Of a DNA stretch of 34,137 bases, positions 7,937 to 18,605 are shown in pieces. Position 1 is the stretch's first letter, and every line of letters begins with the position of its first letter. Below the pieces are notes generated by a model, which saw only the letters and a program-made list of their open reading frames with translations, was not told where the DNA came from and did no database searches. Both the position numbers and the translations under genes were made by a program. This DNA is from an uncultured Bacteroides sp. (GTDB taxonomy: Bacteria > Bacteroidota > Bacteroidia > Bacteroidales > Bacteroidaceae): assembly GCA_947074205.1 (NCBI GenBank), contig CAMTOQ010000036.1, positions 1 through 34,137 of the forward strand, written 5' to 3'.

Positions 7937-9031
7937 ATGAAAAAGGAAAAAGTAATATTGACCGGCGACCGCCCAACGGGCAAACTGCATATTGGTCACT
8001 ACGTGGGTTCATTGAAGAGAAGAGTGGAACTCCAAAACTCTGGCGAGTTTGACAAGATATTCATTATGATTGCCGACGCGCAAGCGTTGACCGACAATGT
8101 GGACAATCCCGAAAAGGTGCGTCAAAACATTATCGAGGTGGCATTGGACTATTTGGCTTGTGGCATCGACCCTACTAAATCGACCATCTTTATTCAGTCG
8201 CAAATTGCGGAGCTGTGCGAGTTATCGTTCTACTATATGAACTTGGTATCAGTGTCGCGCTTACAACGCAACCCAACGGTGAAAACCGAGATTCAGATGC
8301 GTAACTTCGAGAACAACAGTATTCCTGTTGGTTTCTTTACATATCCTATCAGTCAGGCAGCCGACATCACAGCCTTTAAGGGCACTGTGGTACCTGTGGG
8401 CGAGGATCAAAAGCCGATGTTGGAACAGACCAACGAAATCGTGCGCCGCTTCAACCACATCTATGGTGAGACTTTGATTGAGCCACAAATCTTGTTGCCC
8501 GACAACGCTGCTTGCTTGCGTCTACCGGGAACAGATGGTAAGGCAAAGATGAGTAAGTCGCTAGGCAACTGCATCTGGCTTTCCGAGTCGGCCGACGAGT
8601 TGCAGAAGAAGGTGAAGAGTATGTATACTGACCCCGACCACTTGCGCGTGCAAGACCCAGGCAAGATCGAAGGCAACACGGTGTTTACTTACCTTGACGC
8701 TTTCTGTACAGATGAACACTTTGAGCGCTACTTGCCCGAATACCCTAACCTTGCCGAGCTAAAGGCGCACTACCAACGTGGTGGTCTAGGCGACATGAAG
8801 GTGAAGAAATTCCTCGGTGCTATCATGGAAGAGGTATTAGGCCCTATCCGCGAACGTCGCAAAGAGTTCGAAAAGGATATCCCTGCTATCTATGAGATGT
8901 TGAAGAAGGGTTGCGACGTGGCTCGTGCCGAAGCTGCCGACACTCTAGAGCACGTACGTCGCTCTATGCGCATCAACTATTTTGAAGATGCCGATCTTAT
9001 TGCCGAACAAGCTAAACGTTTTAACGTGTAA
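7937..9031 (+). CDS. trpS: Tryptophanyl-tRNA synthetase
   Basis: A class I aminoacyl-tRNA synthetase that charges tRNA-Trp in the cytoplasm. The N-terminus carries [13 protein letters not shown], with the HIGH signature at residues 18-21, and KMSKS is at 204-208. The spacing and the GDRPTG lead-in are typical of TrpRS, and the length (364 residues) fits. I place the start at the ATG at 7937; the preceding in-frame codon at 7934 is GTG and would add one residue. The gene has its own promoter and is divergent from the AAA ATPase gene. It converges on mutL through a shared terminator. Confidence 0.97.
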   Translation: MKKEKVILTGDRPTGKLHIGHYVGSLKRRVELQNSGEFDKIFIMIADAQALTDNVDNPEKVRQNIIEVALDYLACGIDPTKSTIFIQSQIAELCELSFYYMNLVSVSRLQRNPTVKTEIQMRNFENNSIPVGFFTYPISQAADITAFKGTVVPVGEDQKPMLEQTNEIVRRFNHIYGETLIEPQILLPDNAACLRLPGTDGKAKMSKSLGNCIWLSESADELQKKVKSMYTDPDHLRVQDPGKIEGNTVFTYLDAFCTDEHFERYLPEYPNLAELKAHYQRGGLGDMKVKKFLGAIMEEVLGPIRERRKEFEKDIPAIYEMLKKGCDVARAEAADTLEHVRRSMRINYFEDADLIAEQAKRFNV

Positions 9032-9048
9032 GACGATAAGTCGCTACA

Positions 9049-9102
9049 AATACACAAAGCCCCGCTAAGTCGATCTATAGACTTAGCGGGGCTTTGTGTA
9101 TT
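9049..9102. terminator. Bidirectional terminator between trpS and mutL
   Basis: A perfect inverted repeat with 23-base arms (9049-9071 and 9080-9102) and an 8-base loop, containing a GC-rich core (AGCCCCGCTAAG and its complement). It fills most of the gap between two convergent genes and should terminate both transcripts. Confidence 0.88.
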
Positions 9103-9118
9103 GTATGTTAGCGATAAC

Positions 9119-11047
9119 TTACTTAAATAGCTTTTCTATCTCCTCTTCTTTGATGGTGGCTAGCACTACTTTACCGTCGGGGGTATAGTTGGGTGCAGCA
9201 CAAGCAAAGAGATTGTCCACAAGATTGATCATCTCTTCATTGGTCAGCGTTTGGCCGTAGTTGATGGCAGAGGCTTTGGCAATAGAAAGGGCGATCTGTT
9301 CTTGAATCTCTTCTTTAATCTGACTACCTTTTTCGATGGCCGAATGAAGCATCTGATTCAACAGGTCGATAGAGTTGATTCCTTCTAGCTCGGAAGGCAC
9401 ACCATTGATGGCATAGCTGCCACCACCTAGGTTGGTCAACTCGAACCCTACTGCATTGAGCTCGCCCATAATGCTTTCGAAGATGGGGACTTTGGCAGCG
9501 GGCACTTGGAAGATATCAGGAAAAAGCACACCTTGCGCAATACCTTCGCGCTGGGTGATCTGTGCCATATATTTGTCGAACAACACACGAAGATGAGCAC
9601 GACGCTGATCGATCAACATCAAGCCGGACTTGACGGAGGTAAGAATGAATCGTCCTTTAAATTGTAGGTGAAGCCCGCTCTTCTCCTGGAACTGATTCTC
9701 ACCGTAGAAGGTGGCTACCATCGTCTCTTGTTGTGGTTCGATACCTATAATAGAACCATCGGTCTCAAAAGAATCGAACCCTTCGAACTCATCATCTACA
9801 AATGTAGGATTGTTGAGTTTGCTGCCCATGGCCACCTCTACACCGCTATAGAGGCTCTCCCACTCGTCCGTTGCTTTAGGACGCGAGTAGCTACCACCCA
9901 TAGAAGATGAAGACGCTGATGTGCCGCTACCTGCCGCACTCTTAAAGGGATCGAACCCTGTGTCGTAGTTGGTTTGTGGAGGCGTCACAGGAAGATCGGT
10001 AGAGAACATCGGTATGTCCGGACGATCTTCTGTATCGAAGTCGATGGTAGGGATAGCGTTAAACTTACCAAGCGACTCCTTAACGGCAGCCGCTACAATC
10101 TGCCAGATGGCTTGCTCGTTTTCGAACTTAATCTCGGTTTTCATCGGATGTATATTGACATCGATGGTCGAAGGATCAATATCGAAATAGAGGAAATAAG
10201 ATATTTGTTCACCGGTGGGTATCAGTTTCTCGTAAGCATCCATCACAGCACGATGAAAGTAAGGATGCTTCATGAAACGGCCATTGACAAAGAAGTACTG
10301 ATGAGCACCCTTTTTGCGAGCCGTTTCGGGCTTAGCAATATAGCCATGAATCTGAACCAACGAAGTGTTTACATCAACATTGAGCAATTGCTGATTGAGC
10401 TTCTTCCCAAACAGACCCAAAATGCGTTGACGCAAGATAGTGGCAGGGAGGTTGTACAACTCGGTGTCGTTGCTATGCAGCGTAAACGATACATCGGGAT
10501 GCACCAGAGCGATACGCTCGAACTCGGTGATGATATTGCTAAGCTCGGTAGAGTTAGCTTTTAAGAATTTGCGTCGCGCAGGGACATTAAAGAAAAGGTT
10601 GCTCACCAGAAAACTAGTTCCGGGTGAAGCTGCAACGGGAGTCTGACTATCCACTTTGGAGTCAGAAATATAGATTTGTGTGCCCAGTTCGTCTTCGGGG
10701 CGACGTGTCTTTAATTCGATTTGTGCTACAGCCGCGATAGAAGCCAACGCTTCGCCACGAAACCCCATTGTGGTAAGGGCAAAGAGGTCGTCGGCCTTAC
10801 GAATCTTAGAGGTGGCATGGCGCTCAAACGAAAGACGTGCATCCGTTTCGGACATACCTTTTCCGTCGTCGATCACTTGAATCGAAGTCTTACCGGCATC
10901 TGTCACCAATACGTGTATGGTAGAAGCGCCGGCATCGAGCGCATTCTCGACTAACTCTTTTACAACAGAAGCCGGGCGTTGAATCACCTCACCGGCGGCA
11001 ATCTGATTGGCTACCGAGTCGGGTAGCAGTTGTATAATATCACTCAT
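9119..11047 (-). CDS. mutL: DNA mismatch repair protein MutL
   Basis: A 642-residue MutL. The GHKL ATPase domain shows ENALDAG (34-40), DDGKGM (60-65), ERHATSKI (75-82) and [10 protein letters not shown] (95-104). A transducer domain runs to about 330, then a Ser/Gly-rich linker (about 365-395), then a C-terminal dimerisation domain (about 455-642). QGVLFP (505-510) fits the sliding-clamp-binding motif. MutL links MutS mismatch recognition to strand processing. Where nicking MutL proteins have DQHAxxExxxxE, this protein has [11 protein letters not shown] (480-490), and the other metal-site motifs are also not recognisable, so it may lack endonuclease activity. It is the last gene of the envelope run, 54 bases after the small membrane-protein gene. 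Confidence 0.97.
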   Translation of the reverse strand: MSDIIQLLPDSVANQIAAGEVIQRPASVVKELVENALDAGASTIHVLVTDAGKTSIQVIDDGKGMSETDARLSFERHATSKIRKADDLFALTTMGFRGEALASIAAVAQIELKTRRPEDELGTQIYISDSKVDSQTPVAASPGTSFLVSNLFFNVPARRKFLKANSTELSNIITEFERIALVHPDVSFTLHSNDTELYNLPATILRQRILGLFGKKLNQQLLNVDVNTSLVQIHGYIAKPETARKKGAHQYFFVNGRFMKHPYFHRAVMDAYEKLIPTGEQISYFLYFDIDPSTIDVNIHPMKTEIKFENEQAIWQIVAAAVKESLGKFNAIPTIDFDTEDRPDIPMFSTDLPVTPPQTNYDTGFDPFKSAAGSGTSASSSSMGGSYSRPKATDEWESLYSGVEVAMGSKLNNPTFVDDEFEGFDSFETDGSIIGIEPQQETMVATFYGENQFQEKSGLHLQFKGRFILTSVKSGLMLIDQRRAHLRVLFDKYMAQITQREGIAQGVLFPDIFQVPAAKVPIFESIMGELNAVGFELTNLGGGSYAINGVPSELEGINSIDLLNQMLHSAIEKGSQIKEEIQEQIALSIAKASAINYGQTLTNEEMINLVDNLFACAAPNYTPDGKVVLATIKEEEIEKLFK

Positions 11048-11101
11048 AGTTTTAGTAGTATAAGAAATATAAGCTTCCCAATGAGCCTATCCGGGTGCGA
11101 A

Positions 11102-11410
11102 TCAGAGTGTCCAGCGTCCGGTGCTTAGTACATACCAGATGTAGCAAAGTGCCAACAGGAGGAGAATAAAAATCCCCAAGTGGACAGGTTTACGGCCACT
11201 CTCTTTTCTTCTTTTGAGGTGAGTAGTACCTTCGACAAACTTTCCGCGGATGTCTTCGGGCTTAACCTCTTTCTCGGGAAGGATACCCATCTCACGCTTC
11301 GCCGCATCTTCCATCTTGTCGAGCTTCTCTTTGCGCTCGTTTACATAGATGTATTGATGACTGAAACCGCGGGGTTTACCCATGCCGCTTTTAAAAAATC
11401 CAAATGCCAT
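11102..11410 (-). CDS. Small single-span membrane protein, conserved-looking, function unknown
   Basis: A 102-residue protein with a basic soluble N-terminus, including KPRGFSHQYIYVNERKEKL (residues 12-30), a charged helical middle, and one hydrophobic helix near the C-terminus (about 76-95). It is therefore likely anchored in the inner membrane with a short periplasmic tail. I do not recognise a named family. It begins 4 bases after the OstA-like gene ends and precedes mutL. This places it in the envelope run and suggests a part in outer-membrane assembly or an accessory role, but that is only context. Confidence 0.75.
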   Translation of the reverse strand: MAFGFFKSGMGKPRGFSHQYIYVNERKEKLDKMEDAAKREMGILPEKEVKPEDIRGKFVEGTTHLKRRKESGRKPVHLGIFILLLLALCYIWYVLSTGRWTL

Positions 11411-11414
11411 ATCG

Positions 11415-13043
11415 TTATTTTATAAGATCTCGTTTTGAAGATGAACTAGCTCGACGTGTGGTTTTTTGCAACGCCTCACCTGCTCGTTTAGGTCGCCACT
11501 CAAACAAGTCGTCCTTGCTTAGCGGGCGGATGTAGTCGAACCATGCAAAAGATGGTAGGTGCTTTTTATCCTCCGGAATTTGAGTCATGGGATAAAGGGT
11601 GCCGTTGGACTTGCCAATCATCACAGCCTTCTCCATCTTACCCTTGTCTAGGAATAGATGCAGCAGACTACCTTCCCCATAGTTTAAACCAATGAGTGTG
11701 CTGTCTTGTTCTTCTACATAGAAGATTAACAATAAATTAGCAATCACTTCTACCTTCTTCATCTCTTGTTGTTCGAAGTAGGCTTTCATCTCGCGACCGG
11801 ATATCTGATTGTAGTGAATAGAGTCTTTCTTCTCAATAGCAAGCGCTTGATTAATGATATGCGCCCAGTCGATGGTGCTATCGTTCATGTACACTTTAAT
11901 CTCCTCGCCCAATAGCTGTTGGTCGTAGTTCCAAAGAATAGGATCGGAATACATCGTCATACAAGAATCTTTGGTGATATAGACCATAGAGTCGCACACT
12001 CCCTGCACGTCAGTGCGATAGATTCGTACCTTATGGTAGGCACGCATCTCGCGATATACCGAGTCGGTGAGTATGTTCTTTGTGGTAAGCATCAATGTAT
12101 CTCCATGCACATAGAGGCTGTCGCCCTGCGAATATTCGATGGCCAACGCACGATTAGTGGCAAAGGCACTATCGGCCAACTCATGATAGTACACATAGTT
12201 GCTCCTCAACATGTTGAGATTGATCTCATCGTTCATCACCACATTTTCGAACGCTTCGCCGAAGCTATTGAGACGATCGTAGAAAAGGCTGTCACCCGTA
12301 AGGGTTTTACCATTGTTGGTAAGGATAGAACGATCGAGCAACTCGGCTTGGTTGAGCACGGTATTGTAGATGCCTCGCTCGGAGTAGATATGATTCTGGT
12401 CACTCACGATATCGGATGGGCCGAGGATGATGGCCACACGCGACTCGGTGTTGTACTTTAATGTATCGGATGTTAATTCGAATTGCGGATTAACCAGCTT
12501 CACATCATGGTTGAATACGGACATTTTGGTGGCAGGACTGTATTGTCCCCAATCTGATGTCAACACATTGTCGGGGTCGGTCATCATACCACCATCGAAG
12601 TAATAGCCCAAATCGTACACGCGATCGTAGTTGAAACTATCGGTAACGAGAGTTACATCACGATTGATCATACGCACATTCTCGCGCAACTCGGCAACCT
12701 GTGTGAAACCATCATAATAGAGACGGTCTCCATAGATGAACAGCGTATCGCCTTGCTCCATGCGCACATTGCCCCAAGCCTCGAGCGAGTTGGTGTTCTC
12801 GAAAATCAGTGCGCTGTCGCAAAACATGTACATACTATCGTGGCGCAAGCGCACATCTCCGATAAGTATCTGCACATCGGGCATCTTAATTTTGTCTGCT
12901 ACCCCTTGATTGGCGTGCAGCAATATGATTTTGGTCTTCTTGGGGTCTTCCTGAGGTACTCCTCCTTGTGCCCACATGAAGAGAATGCCCACTAAAAAGC
13001 AGGCTACAAATACGAATCGTTTTTTGTTATTCTCTAGTCCCAT
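11415..13043 (-). CDS. OstA-like periplasmic protein (LptA/LptD N-domain type)
   Basis: This 542-residue protein has an N-terminal signal sequence (hydrophobic stretch about residues 9-26, after basic KKR). A long series of short beta repeats follows, with recurring D-S/T-L-x-x-x-G-D and V-x-M/L-x-N patterns typical of OstA/LptA beta-jellyroll domains. LptA and the LptD N-domain carry lipopolysaccharide across the periplasm. In Bacteroidetes this larger OstA-like form is common, and its exact task is inferred. The C-terminus has a proline- and basic-rich tail. Its ATG shares one base with the stop codon of the upstream SurA-like gene (TAATG), so translation is probably coupled. Confidence 0.85.
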   Translation of the reverse strand: MGLENNKKRFVFVACFLVGILFMWAQGGVPQEDPKKTKIILLHANQGVADKIKMPDVQILIGDVRLRHDSMYMFCDSALIFENTNSLEAWGNVRMEQGDTLFIYGDRLYYDGFTQVAELRENVRMINRDVTLVTDSFNYDRVYDLGYYFDGGMMTDPDNVLTSDWGQYSPATKMSVFNHDVKLVNPQFELTSDTLKYNTESRVAIILGPSDIVSDQNHIYSERGIYNTVLNQAELLDRSILTNNGKTLTGDSLFYDRLNSFGEAFENVVMNDEINLNMLRSNYVYYHELADSAFATNRALAIEYSQGDSLYVHGDTLMLTTKNILTDSVYREMRAYHKVRIYRTDVQGVCDSMVYITKDSCMTMYSDPILWNYDQQLLGEEIKVYMNDSTIDWAHIINQALAIEKKDSIHYNQISGREMKAYFEQQEMKKVEVIANLLLIFYVEEQDSTLIGLNYGEGSLLHLFLDKGKMEKAVMIGKSNGTLYPMTQIPEDKKHLPSFAWFDYIRPLSKDDLFEWRPKRAGEALQKTTRRASSSSKRDLIK

Positions 13044-14437
13044 TAATCTCTAATCCATCCCGGGTATTTAAACTCACAGTTGTGACGCCAGTTGTCGCTA
13101 ATGCGCACATAAGTCTGACGTTGTTTGTTTTGAACCCACTTATGTAAAATCTCATCACGACGCTTGTCGAGTACAATCTCCTTCAAGCTTTGATAGTCGT
13201 CGGTAATGGTGGCCTTGTGGCCGTTGATGCGTGACTTTAATTTCACGATAGCTACCACCTCTTTGCCATCTTTCTCGTTTACCATAGTGAAGGCTTTCGA
13301 GATTTCGCCCACATTCATCTTGTCTACAATCTTAGCCACATCTTGTGGTAGGTCTTGCATCTGGAAGCGTGAAGTAGCCATCGCCTCTTGTGAGTTGGTA
13401 TTTACCATCAAACCGTTGTTGTTACGAGTTTCTTTATCGTGCGACAAGATAGGAGCAGCGTCATCAAAAGTGAACTTGCTGTTGCGAATATCGTCGGCGA
13501 TAGAGTCAAGACGTTGTGTAGCTTCGATTAGCTCTGTGTCCGACACTTTAGGACGAAGAAGGATGTGACGTGTATTAACACGGTCGCCACGCTTTTCGAT
13601 TAGCTGAATGATGTGGTAACCAAACTCCGACTCTACAATTTTAGAAACTTTCGAAGGATCTTGCAAAGCAAAAGCTGCGGCCGCGTAAGAAGGGTCCATG
13701 ATACCACGTCCCATAAAATCGGTTTCACCACCACGCATAGCCGAACCACGGTCTTCACTGTAAAGACGAGCCAATACAGAGAAGTCTGTCTGACCGCTAT
13801 TTACACGCTCAGTATAGTCGCGAAGACGCTCTTTCACGTCGTCGATCTCTGCTTGTGGAATACGAGGTTGCAAAGTGATGATCTGCACTTCTACTTGAGT
13901 AGGAATATAAGGCAAACTATCTTGTGGAATATCCTTGAAGTAACGGCGAACTTCGGATGGAGTAACTTTGATTTCACCCACCAACTTTTGCTGCATCTTC
14001 TGAACAGTTAGACCTTCGCGAGCATTGTCGCGCATTGTCTCACGAATTTGCGATGGAGTTTTGTTTTGTTGCTCAAAGAAATACTCTTCCATCTTCTCGC
14101 GCGAACCCAACATCTGAATCCATTGGTTAGTCATATAGTCTACACGTTGCAACACTTCTGCATCGCTCACCTCGATACTATCGAGTTTAGCTTGATGAAG
14201 ATACAACTTCTGGATAGCAATCTCTTCGGGAATTATACAATAAGGATCACCATCGATACGGCGACCTTCATAAAGGGCACTGAGGCGTGCCTCTTCTACT
14301 TCTGATTTTAGAATGGCTTCATCGCCAACTACCCAAACCACCTCGTCAATAATGTTGTCTTGCGCGTGTAGTGTAGCTGAAACGGATAGAGTCAACATCA
14401 ATAAGGCGACCCATTTAAAGTTAATTATTCTCTTCAT
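13043..14437 (-). CDS. surA: SurA-like periplasmic peptidyl-prolyl isomerase with two parvulin domains
   Basis: A 464-residue secreted protein. The signal peptide ends near ATLHAQ (residues 21-26). A SurA N-domain follows (DEVVWVVGDEAILKSEVEE), then parvulin domain 1 (about 181-283, with FSVLARLYSEDRGSAMRGGETDF and FGYHIIQLIEKRGDRV) and a second, more degenerate parvulin domain (about 288-400, starting NTRHILLRP). SurA proteins chaperone unfolded beta-barrel proteins to the outer-membrane assembly machinery and isomerise proline bonds. The length and domain order match SurA. The start overlaps the end of the upstream lipoprotein gene by 17 bases. Confidence 0.9.
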   Translation of the reverse strand: MKRIINFKWVALLMLTLSVSATLHAQDNIIDEVVWVVGDEAILKSEVEEARLSALYEGRRIDGDPYCIIPEEIAIQKLYLHQAKLDSIEVSDAEVLQRVDYMTNQWIQMLGSREKMEEYFFEQQNKTPSQIRETMRDNAREGLTVQKMQQKLVGEIKVTPSEVRRYFKDIPQDSLPYIPTQVEVQIITLQPRIPQAEIDDVKERLRDYTERVNSGQTDFSVLARLYSEDRGSAMRGGETDFMGRGIMDPSYAAAAFALQDPSKVSKIVESEFGYHIIQLIEKRGDRVNTRHILLRPKVSDTELIEATQRLDSIADDIRNSKFTFDDAAPILSHDKETRNNNGLMVNTNSQEAMATSRFQMQDLPQDVAKIVDKMNVGEISKAFTMVNEKDGKEVVAIVKLKSRINGHKATITDDYQSLKEIVLDKRRDEILHKWVQNKQRQTYVRISDNWRHNCEFKYPGWIRD

Positions 14438-15293
14438 CCTCTGGTTCTAAATAGTTATATTTAATCTTGTTTCTTTTTAATGCTTGTCGATACAAGTCGT
14501 CTTTGACCTGTTTCATAAAATCTAGCTGCTTATTATTGATTAGCATCTCTCTAGCTTCGGTCTTAGCAAATTCGTAAGGTTCTTCTTGGCCTTTTGTGCG
14601 AAGATCGCTAGCCGACAGGAAGTAATAGTAGAGAGAGTCTTTCAACTCAATGTTTCGGGTAGTGGCCAGTTGCTCTTCCAGAGCTGTGACACTAAGCGGA
14701 AGCAAATCGGATATCTCGGAAAGTGGAAGCCAATTGTCGCGGAAGTACTCGTACTTCAAGGCATTTTGGAAACTGTACTTTTCGAGCTGATCGAGCGACT
14801 CTTGAGCGTCCGACTTATACCATTTGCGCACATCGTTGATACGTGGTGCTGTAATTGGGATCTTTATGAAAAGTCCTTTCACCAAGGGTCTGTCTAGCTT
14901 GAAAAGCCCTTTGTTAGATTCGTAGAACTCAGTGAGTTCTGCATCCGATATGTCTTTGGAAAGTTTTTGAGAGATCAACTCCTGCTGATAAGAATGAATA
15001 ATAAGGGAGTTGCGATAGTTGGATACCAATCTCTCGATTTCGGCACTATTGGGAATGTTGCTTGCCGCCTTCTGATTCAGCAATATATCTTCGGCCCAAC
15101 AACGTATATAGTGTTCGGCAAAAAGAAGACTGTCATCTTTCGATAGGTTGGCGGGTAGAGCCGCTTGCAAATCTTCGTAATATAGAAAGTTACCCTCGAC
15201 CTCTACTAGAGGTTTTTTGCCAGCGTGGTCGTATCGTTTATCACACGAAGCACAAAAAACCATCAGAATGGCCAAGAGACAAATTATTCGCAT
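14421..15293 (-). CDS. Putative parvulin-related lipoprotein chaperone
   Basis: A 290-residue protein with a lipoprotein signal: hydrophobic ICLLAILMVF, then CASC with the probable lipidated cysteine at C17. The body resembles the N-terminal chaperone part of SurA/PpiC proteins: a long helical region, then ISDAELTEFYESNKGLF (about 115-131), the usual lead into a rotamase domain. The parvulin core itself is hard to see, and its active-site residues are not evident, so it may be a chaperone without isomerase activity. It lies between two other parvulin-family genes and overlaps the next one by 17 bases, so a joint role in outer-membrane protein folding is likely. Confidence 0.75.
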   Translation of the reverse strand: MRIICLLAILMVFCASCDKRYDHAGKKPLVEVEGNFLYYEDLQAALPANLSKDDSLLFAEHYIRCWAEDILLNQKAASNIPNSAEIERLVSNYRNSLIIHSYQQELISQKLSKDISDAELTEFYESNKGLFKLDRPLVKGLFIKIPITAPRINDVRKWYKSDAQESLDQLEKYSFQNALKYEYFRDNWLPLSEISDLLPLSVTALEEQLATTRNIELKDSLYYYFLSASDLRTKGQEEPYEFAKTEAREMLINNKQLDFMKQVKDDLYRQALKRNKIKYNYLEPEDEENN

Positions 15294-15352
15294 TGTCTTT
15301 AAATATTTACGCGTAAAATGTGTTTACGAAGATAGTGTATTATATTGACGAA

Positions 15353-16903
15353 TCAGTACTTATTAACGGTTTTTAAAACCTCTTGGTTAATTTCAACCTT
15401 AGATTTTGAACGTAAATCTTTTACCCAAACTTGCTCTAGATAGTCCTGATAGTCAGCTACTACCAAGCCCTTAACTTGACGAAAATCGTCGGGCCCTTTG
15501 CGCTTGTCACCATAAACATAGGTAAAAGGATAGTCGGGCAGCGATGTTTTGGGAGCTACCTTAAAAATAGCATGATCTACATAAGGGTTCTCGCCCACTG
15601 CAAAGAGACCCTCTTCGACCTGCACCGTTGCTCCACCGGAGGTGTTGAACAATGACTCGACAGCTTGTCGTGTCAAAGGTTTAGGCAGCTTGCGAAGTTG
15701 CTTTTTTGCCAACTTCATGGTCTTGCGATCGGCACAATGGACTACTACACCCTTGAAACGAGGCAGTTCCCATTTATAGTTTTTCTCATGGGCAGCGAAG
15801 TAGGCAGCTTGCCCCGCTACATCTTCCTGAGCTTTATCCCATACATTTATTGTGCTCACATCGAAGAGCAATATACCATCGTGGTACTCCTGCATCAACA
15901 TGGCAAATTCGGGATACTTAGTTTCGAGGCGACTATTCTCATAGTCGAGTACAGACTTATCGACAAACATTCGGTATTGTTTCTTCAGTTGCATGGGGTG
16001 ATACTGGGCAAACTGACGAAATAGAGCACCATCGTATGGCTGTCCATCCAGATAAAAAAGAACCTTATCGGTGCTTCCTGCGCTGTAAAGTTCTTCAACA
16101 GCTACATCATTGGGCGTGTATTTGTATTCGTTCAGCAGATGGTTAATCTTTTGGCGGGTAGCGTAGCTAAACCCATCTCTGCGTTGAGCACGAAGCTGGA
16201 AATCGTTTTTAAACTCCTCAAAGGAGATAAGCGCTCCCTTATCGAGCACCTTTACAATATGCAGGCCATGAGCTGTAGAAAAGGGCGCTGTAATCTGTCC
16301 GACAGGCGTAGCGAACACCACATCTGCAAAGTCTTCGGTGAGTTGCAATGGGGAGTAAATCTGTGTTTTTTTATCGTCAGAAAAGCGGCGAACCATCGCT
16401 TCGAAGTTGACTCCATCGGCTTGCTGAATGGCCTTATAGATCGAATCCATGCGTTGCTCGGCTGCACGAACTTGAGCTTTGGAAAGATTTTGGGGAAGAC
16501 GTAATAATACCTGCTGAATCTGAATACGATGATTTCTTTCATCGTCCTTTAATGCAGCATATAGTTGTTCGATCTCCTTCTGCTCTGCTGCCTCGTCGGA
16601 TAAATAAGACTGAGCTACTTGCATGCGGTATCCATGAAGTTCGTCCTTAAAGACCATCGTGGTATCTAGGCCTTGCTGAACAGCTTCATTAACTTTAAGC
16701 TTGTAGTTAATAAAAAGCTCCATGTACTCCGGCAAGGTCTTTTTGTCTAACACATTTTGCGAGTTGTGCTTATTGTAAATGTATTCGAACTCGGAACGTG
16801 TGATGGGTTGACCATCAATACGTAGCAACACCGGATCTTCCTGCGCAAACAGTGGAGATACAGACAGCATAGACACAAAAGCCAGGAGGAGATTTCTTTT
16901 CAT
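15353..16903 (-). CDS. Periplasmic parvulin-type peptidyl-prolyl isomerase
   Basis: A 516-residue secreted protein with signal peptide MKRNLLLAFVSMLSVSPLFAQ and cleavage near residue 21. A SurA-type N-terminal segment (VLLRIDGQPITRSEFEYIYNKHN) is followed by a parvulin domain at about 125-235, with FEAMVRRFSDDKKTQ and FSTAHGLHIVKVLDKG. A long C-terminal region holds a second, divergent copy of the pattern. It is predicted to act on outer-membrane proteins in transit. It is the first gene of the run that ends in mutL, separated from the lipoprotein gene by 59 bases and from guaB by a terminator. Confidence 0.87.
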   Translation of the reverse strand: MKRNLLLAFVSMLSVSPLFAQEDPVLLRIDGQPITRSEFEYIYNKHNSQNVLDKKTLPEYMELFINYKLKVNEAVQQGLDTTMVFKDELHGYRMQVAQSYLSDEAAEQKEIEQLYAALKDDERNHRIQIQQVLLRLPQNLSKAQVRAAEQRMDSIYKAIQQADGVNFEAMVRRFSDDKKTQIYSPLQLTEDFADVVFATPVGQITAPFSTAHGLHIVKVLDKGALISFEEFKNDFQLRAQRRDGFSYATRQKINHLLNEYKYTPNDVAVEELYSAGSTDKVLFYLDGQPYDGALFRQFAQYHPMQLKKQYRMFVDKSVLDYENSRLETKYPEFAMLMQEYHDGILLFDVSTINVWDKAQEDVAGQAAYFAAHEKNYKWELPRFKGVVVHCADRKTMKLAKKQLRKLPKPLTRQAVESLFNTSGGATVQVEEGLFAVGENPYVDHAIFKVAPKTSLPDYPFTYVYGDKRKGPDDFRQVKGLVVADYQDYLEQVWVKDLRSKSKVEINQEVLKTVNKY

Positions 16904-16972
16904 ATACAGTTTTTTGTCTTATGCTATTCTAAACGTAGGCACTAGAAAAAAATTGTATGCTACAAAAAGTAA

Positions 16973-17002
16973 AAGGTGCAAGCTCACAGAGAGTTGCACC
17001 TT
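16973..17002 (-). terminator. Terminator after guaB
   Basis: AAGGTGCAA (16973-16981) pairs with TTGCACCTT (16994-17002). On the minus strand the stem is followed by TTACTTTTTG. It lies just beyond the guaB stop and separates guaB from the parvulin/OstA/mutL run. Confidence 0.75.
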
Positions 17003-17032
17003 CATTATAAGGATAAATAGTTTTAGCTATTC

Positions 17033-18526
<1,494 letters not shown>

Positions 18527-18529
18527 TTA

Positions 18530-18578
18530 TTGCGTGCAAATATACGGTTTTTCTGTGATACCATATATTTGCACGCAA
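18530..18578. repeat. Perfect 15-bp inverted repeat overlapping the guaB promoter element
   Basis: TTGCGTGCAAATATA (18530-18544) and its exact complement TATATTTGCACGCAA (18564-18578) flank a 19-base spacer, and four further bases on each side of the loop can pair. Each arm contains TATATTTG, a -7 consensus: on the minus strand at 18544-18537, suited to guaB, and on the plus strand at 18564-18571. As RNA read toward guaB, the hairpin could also terminate recQ, although its T tract is weak. A T9 run follows on the plus strand. Confidence 0.75.
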
Positions 18579-18605
18579 CATTTTTTTTTGGAGAATAAGC
18601 CGTAA

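Noticed and set aside
9974..10564. A 196-codon plus-strand frame inside mutL
   Set aside because: Antisense shadow of a clear MutL coding sequence; no family features.
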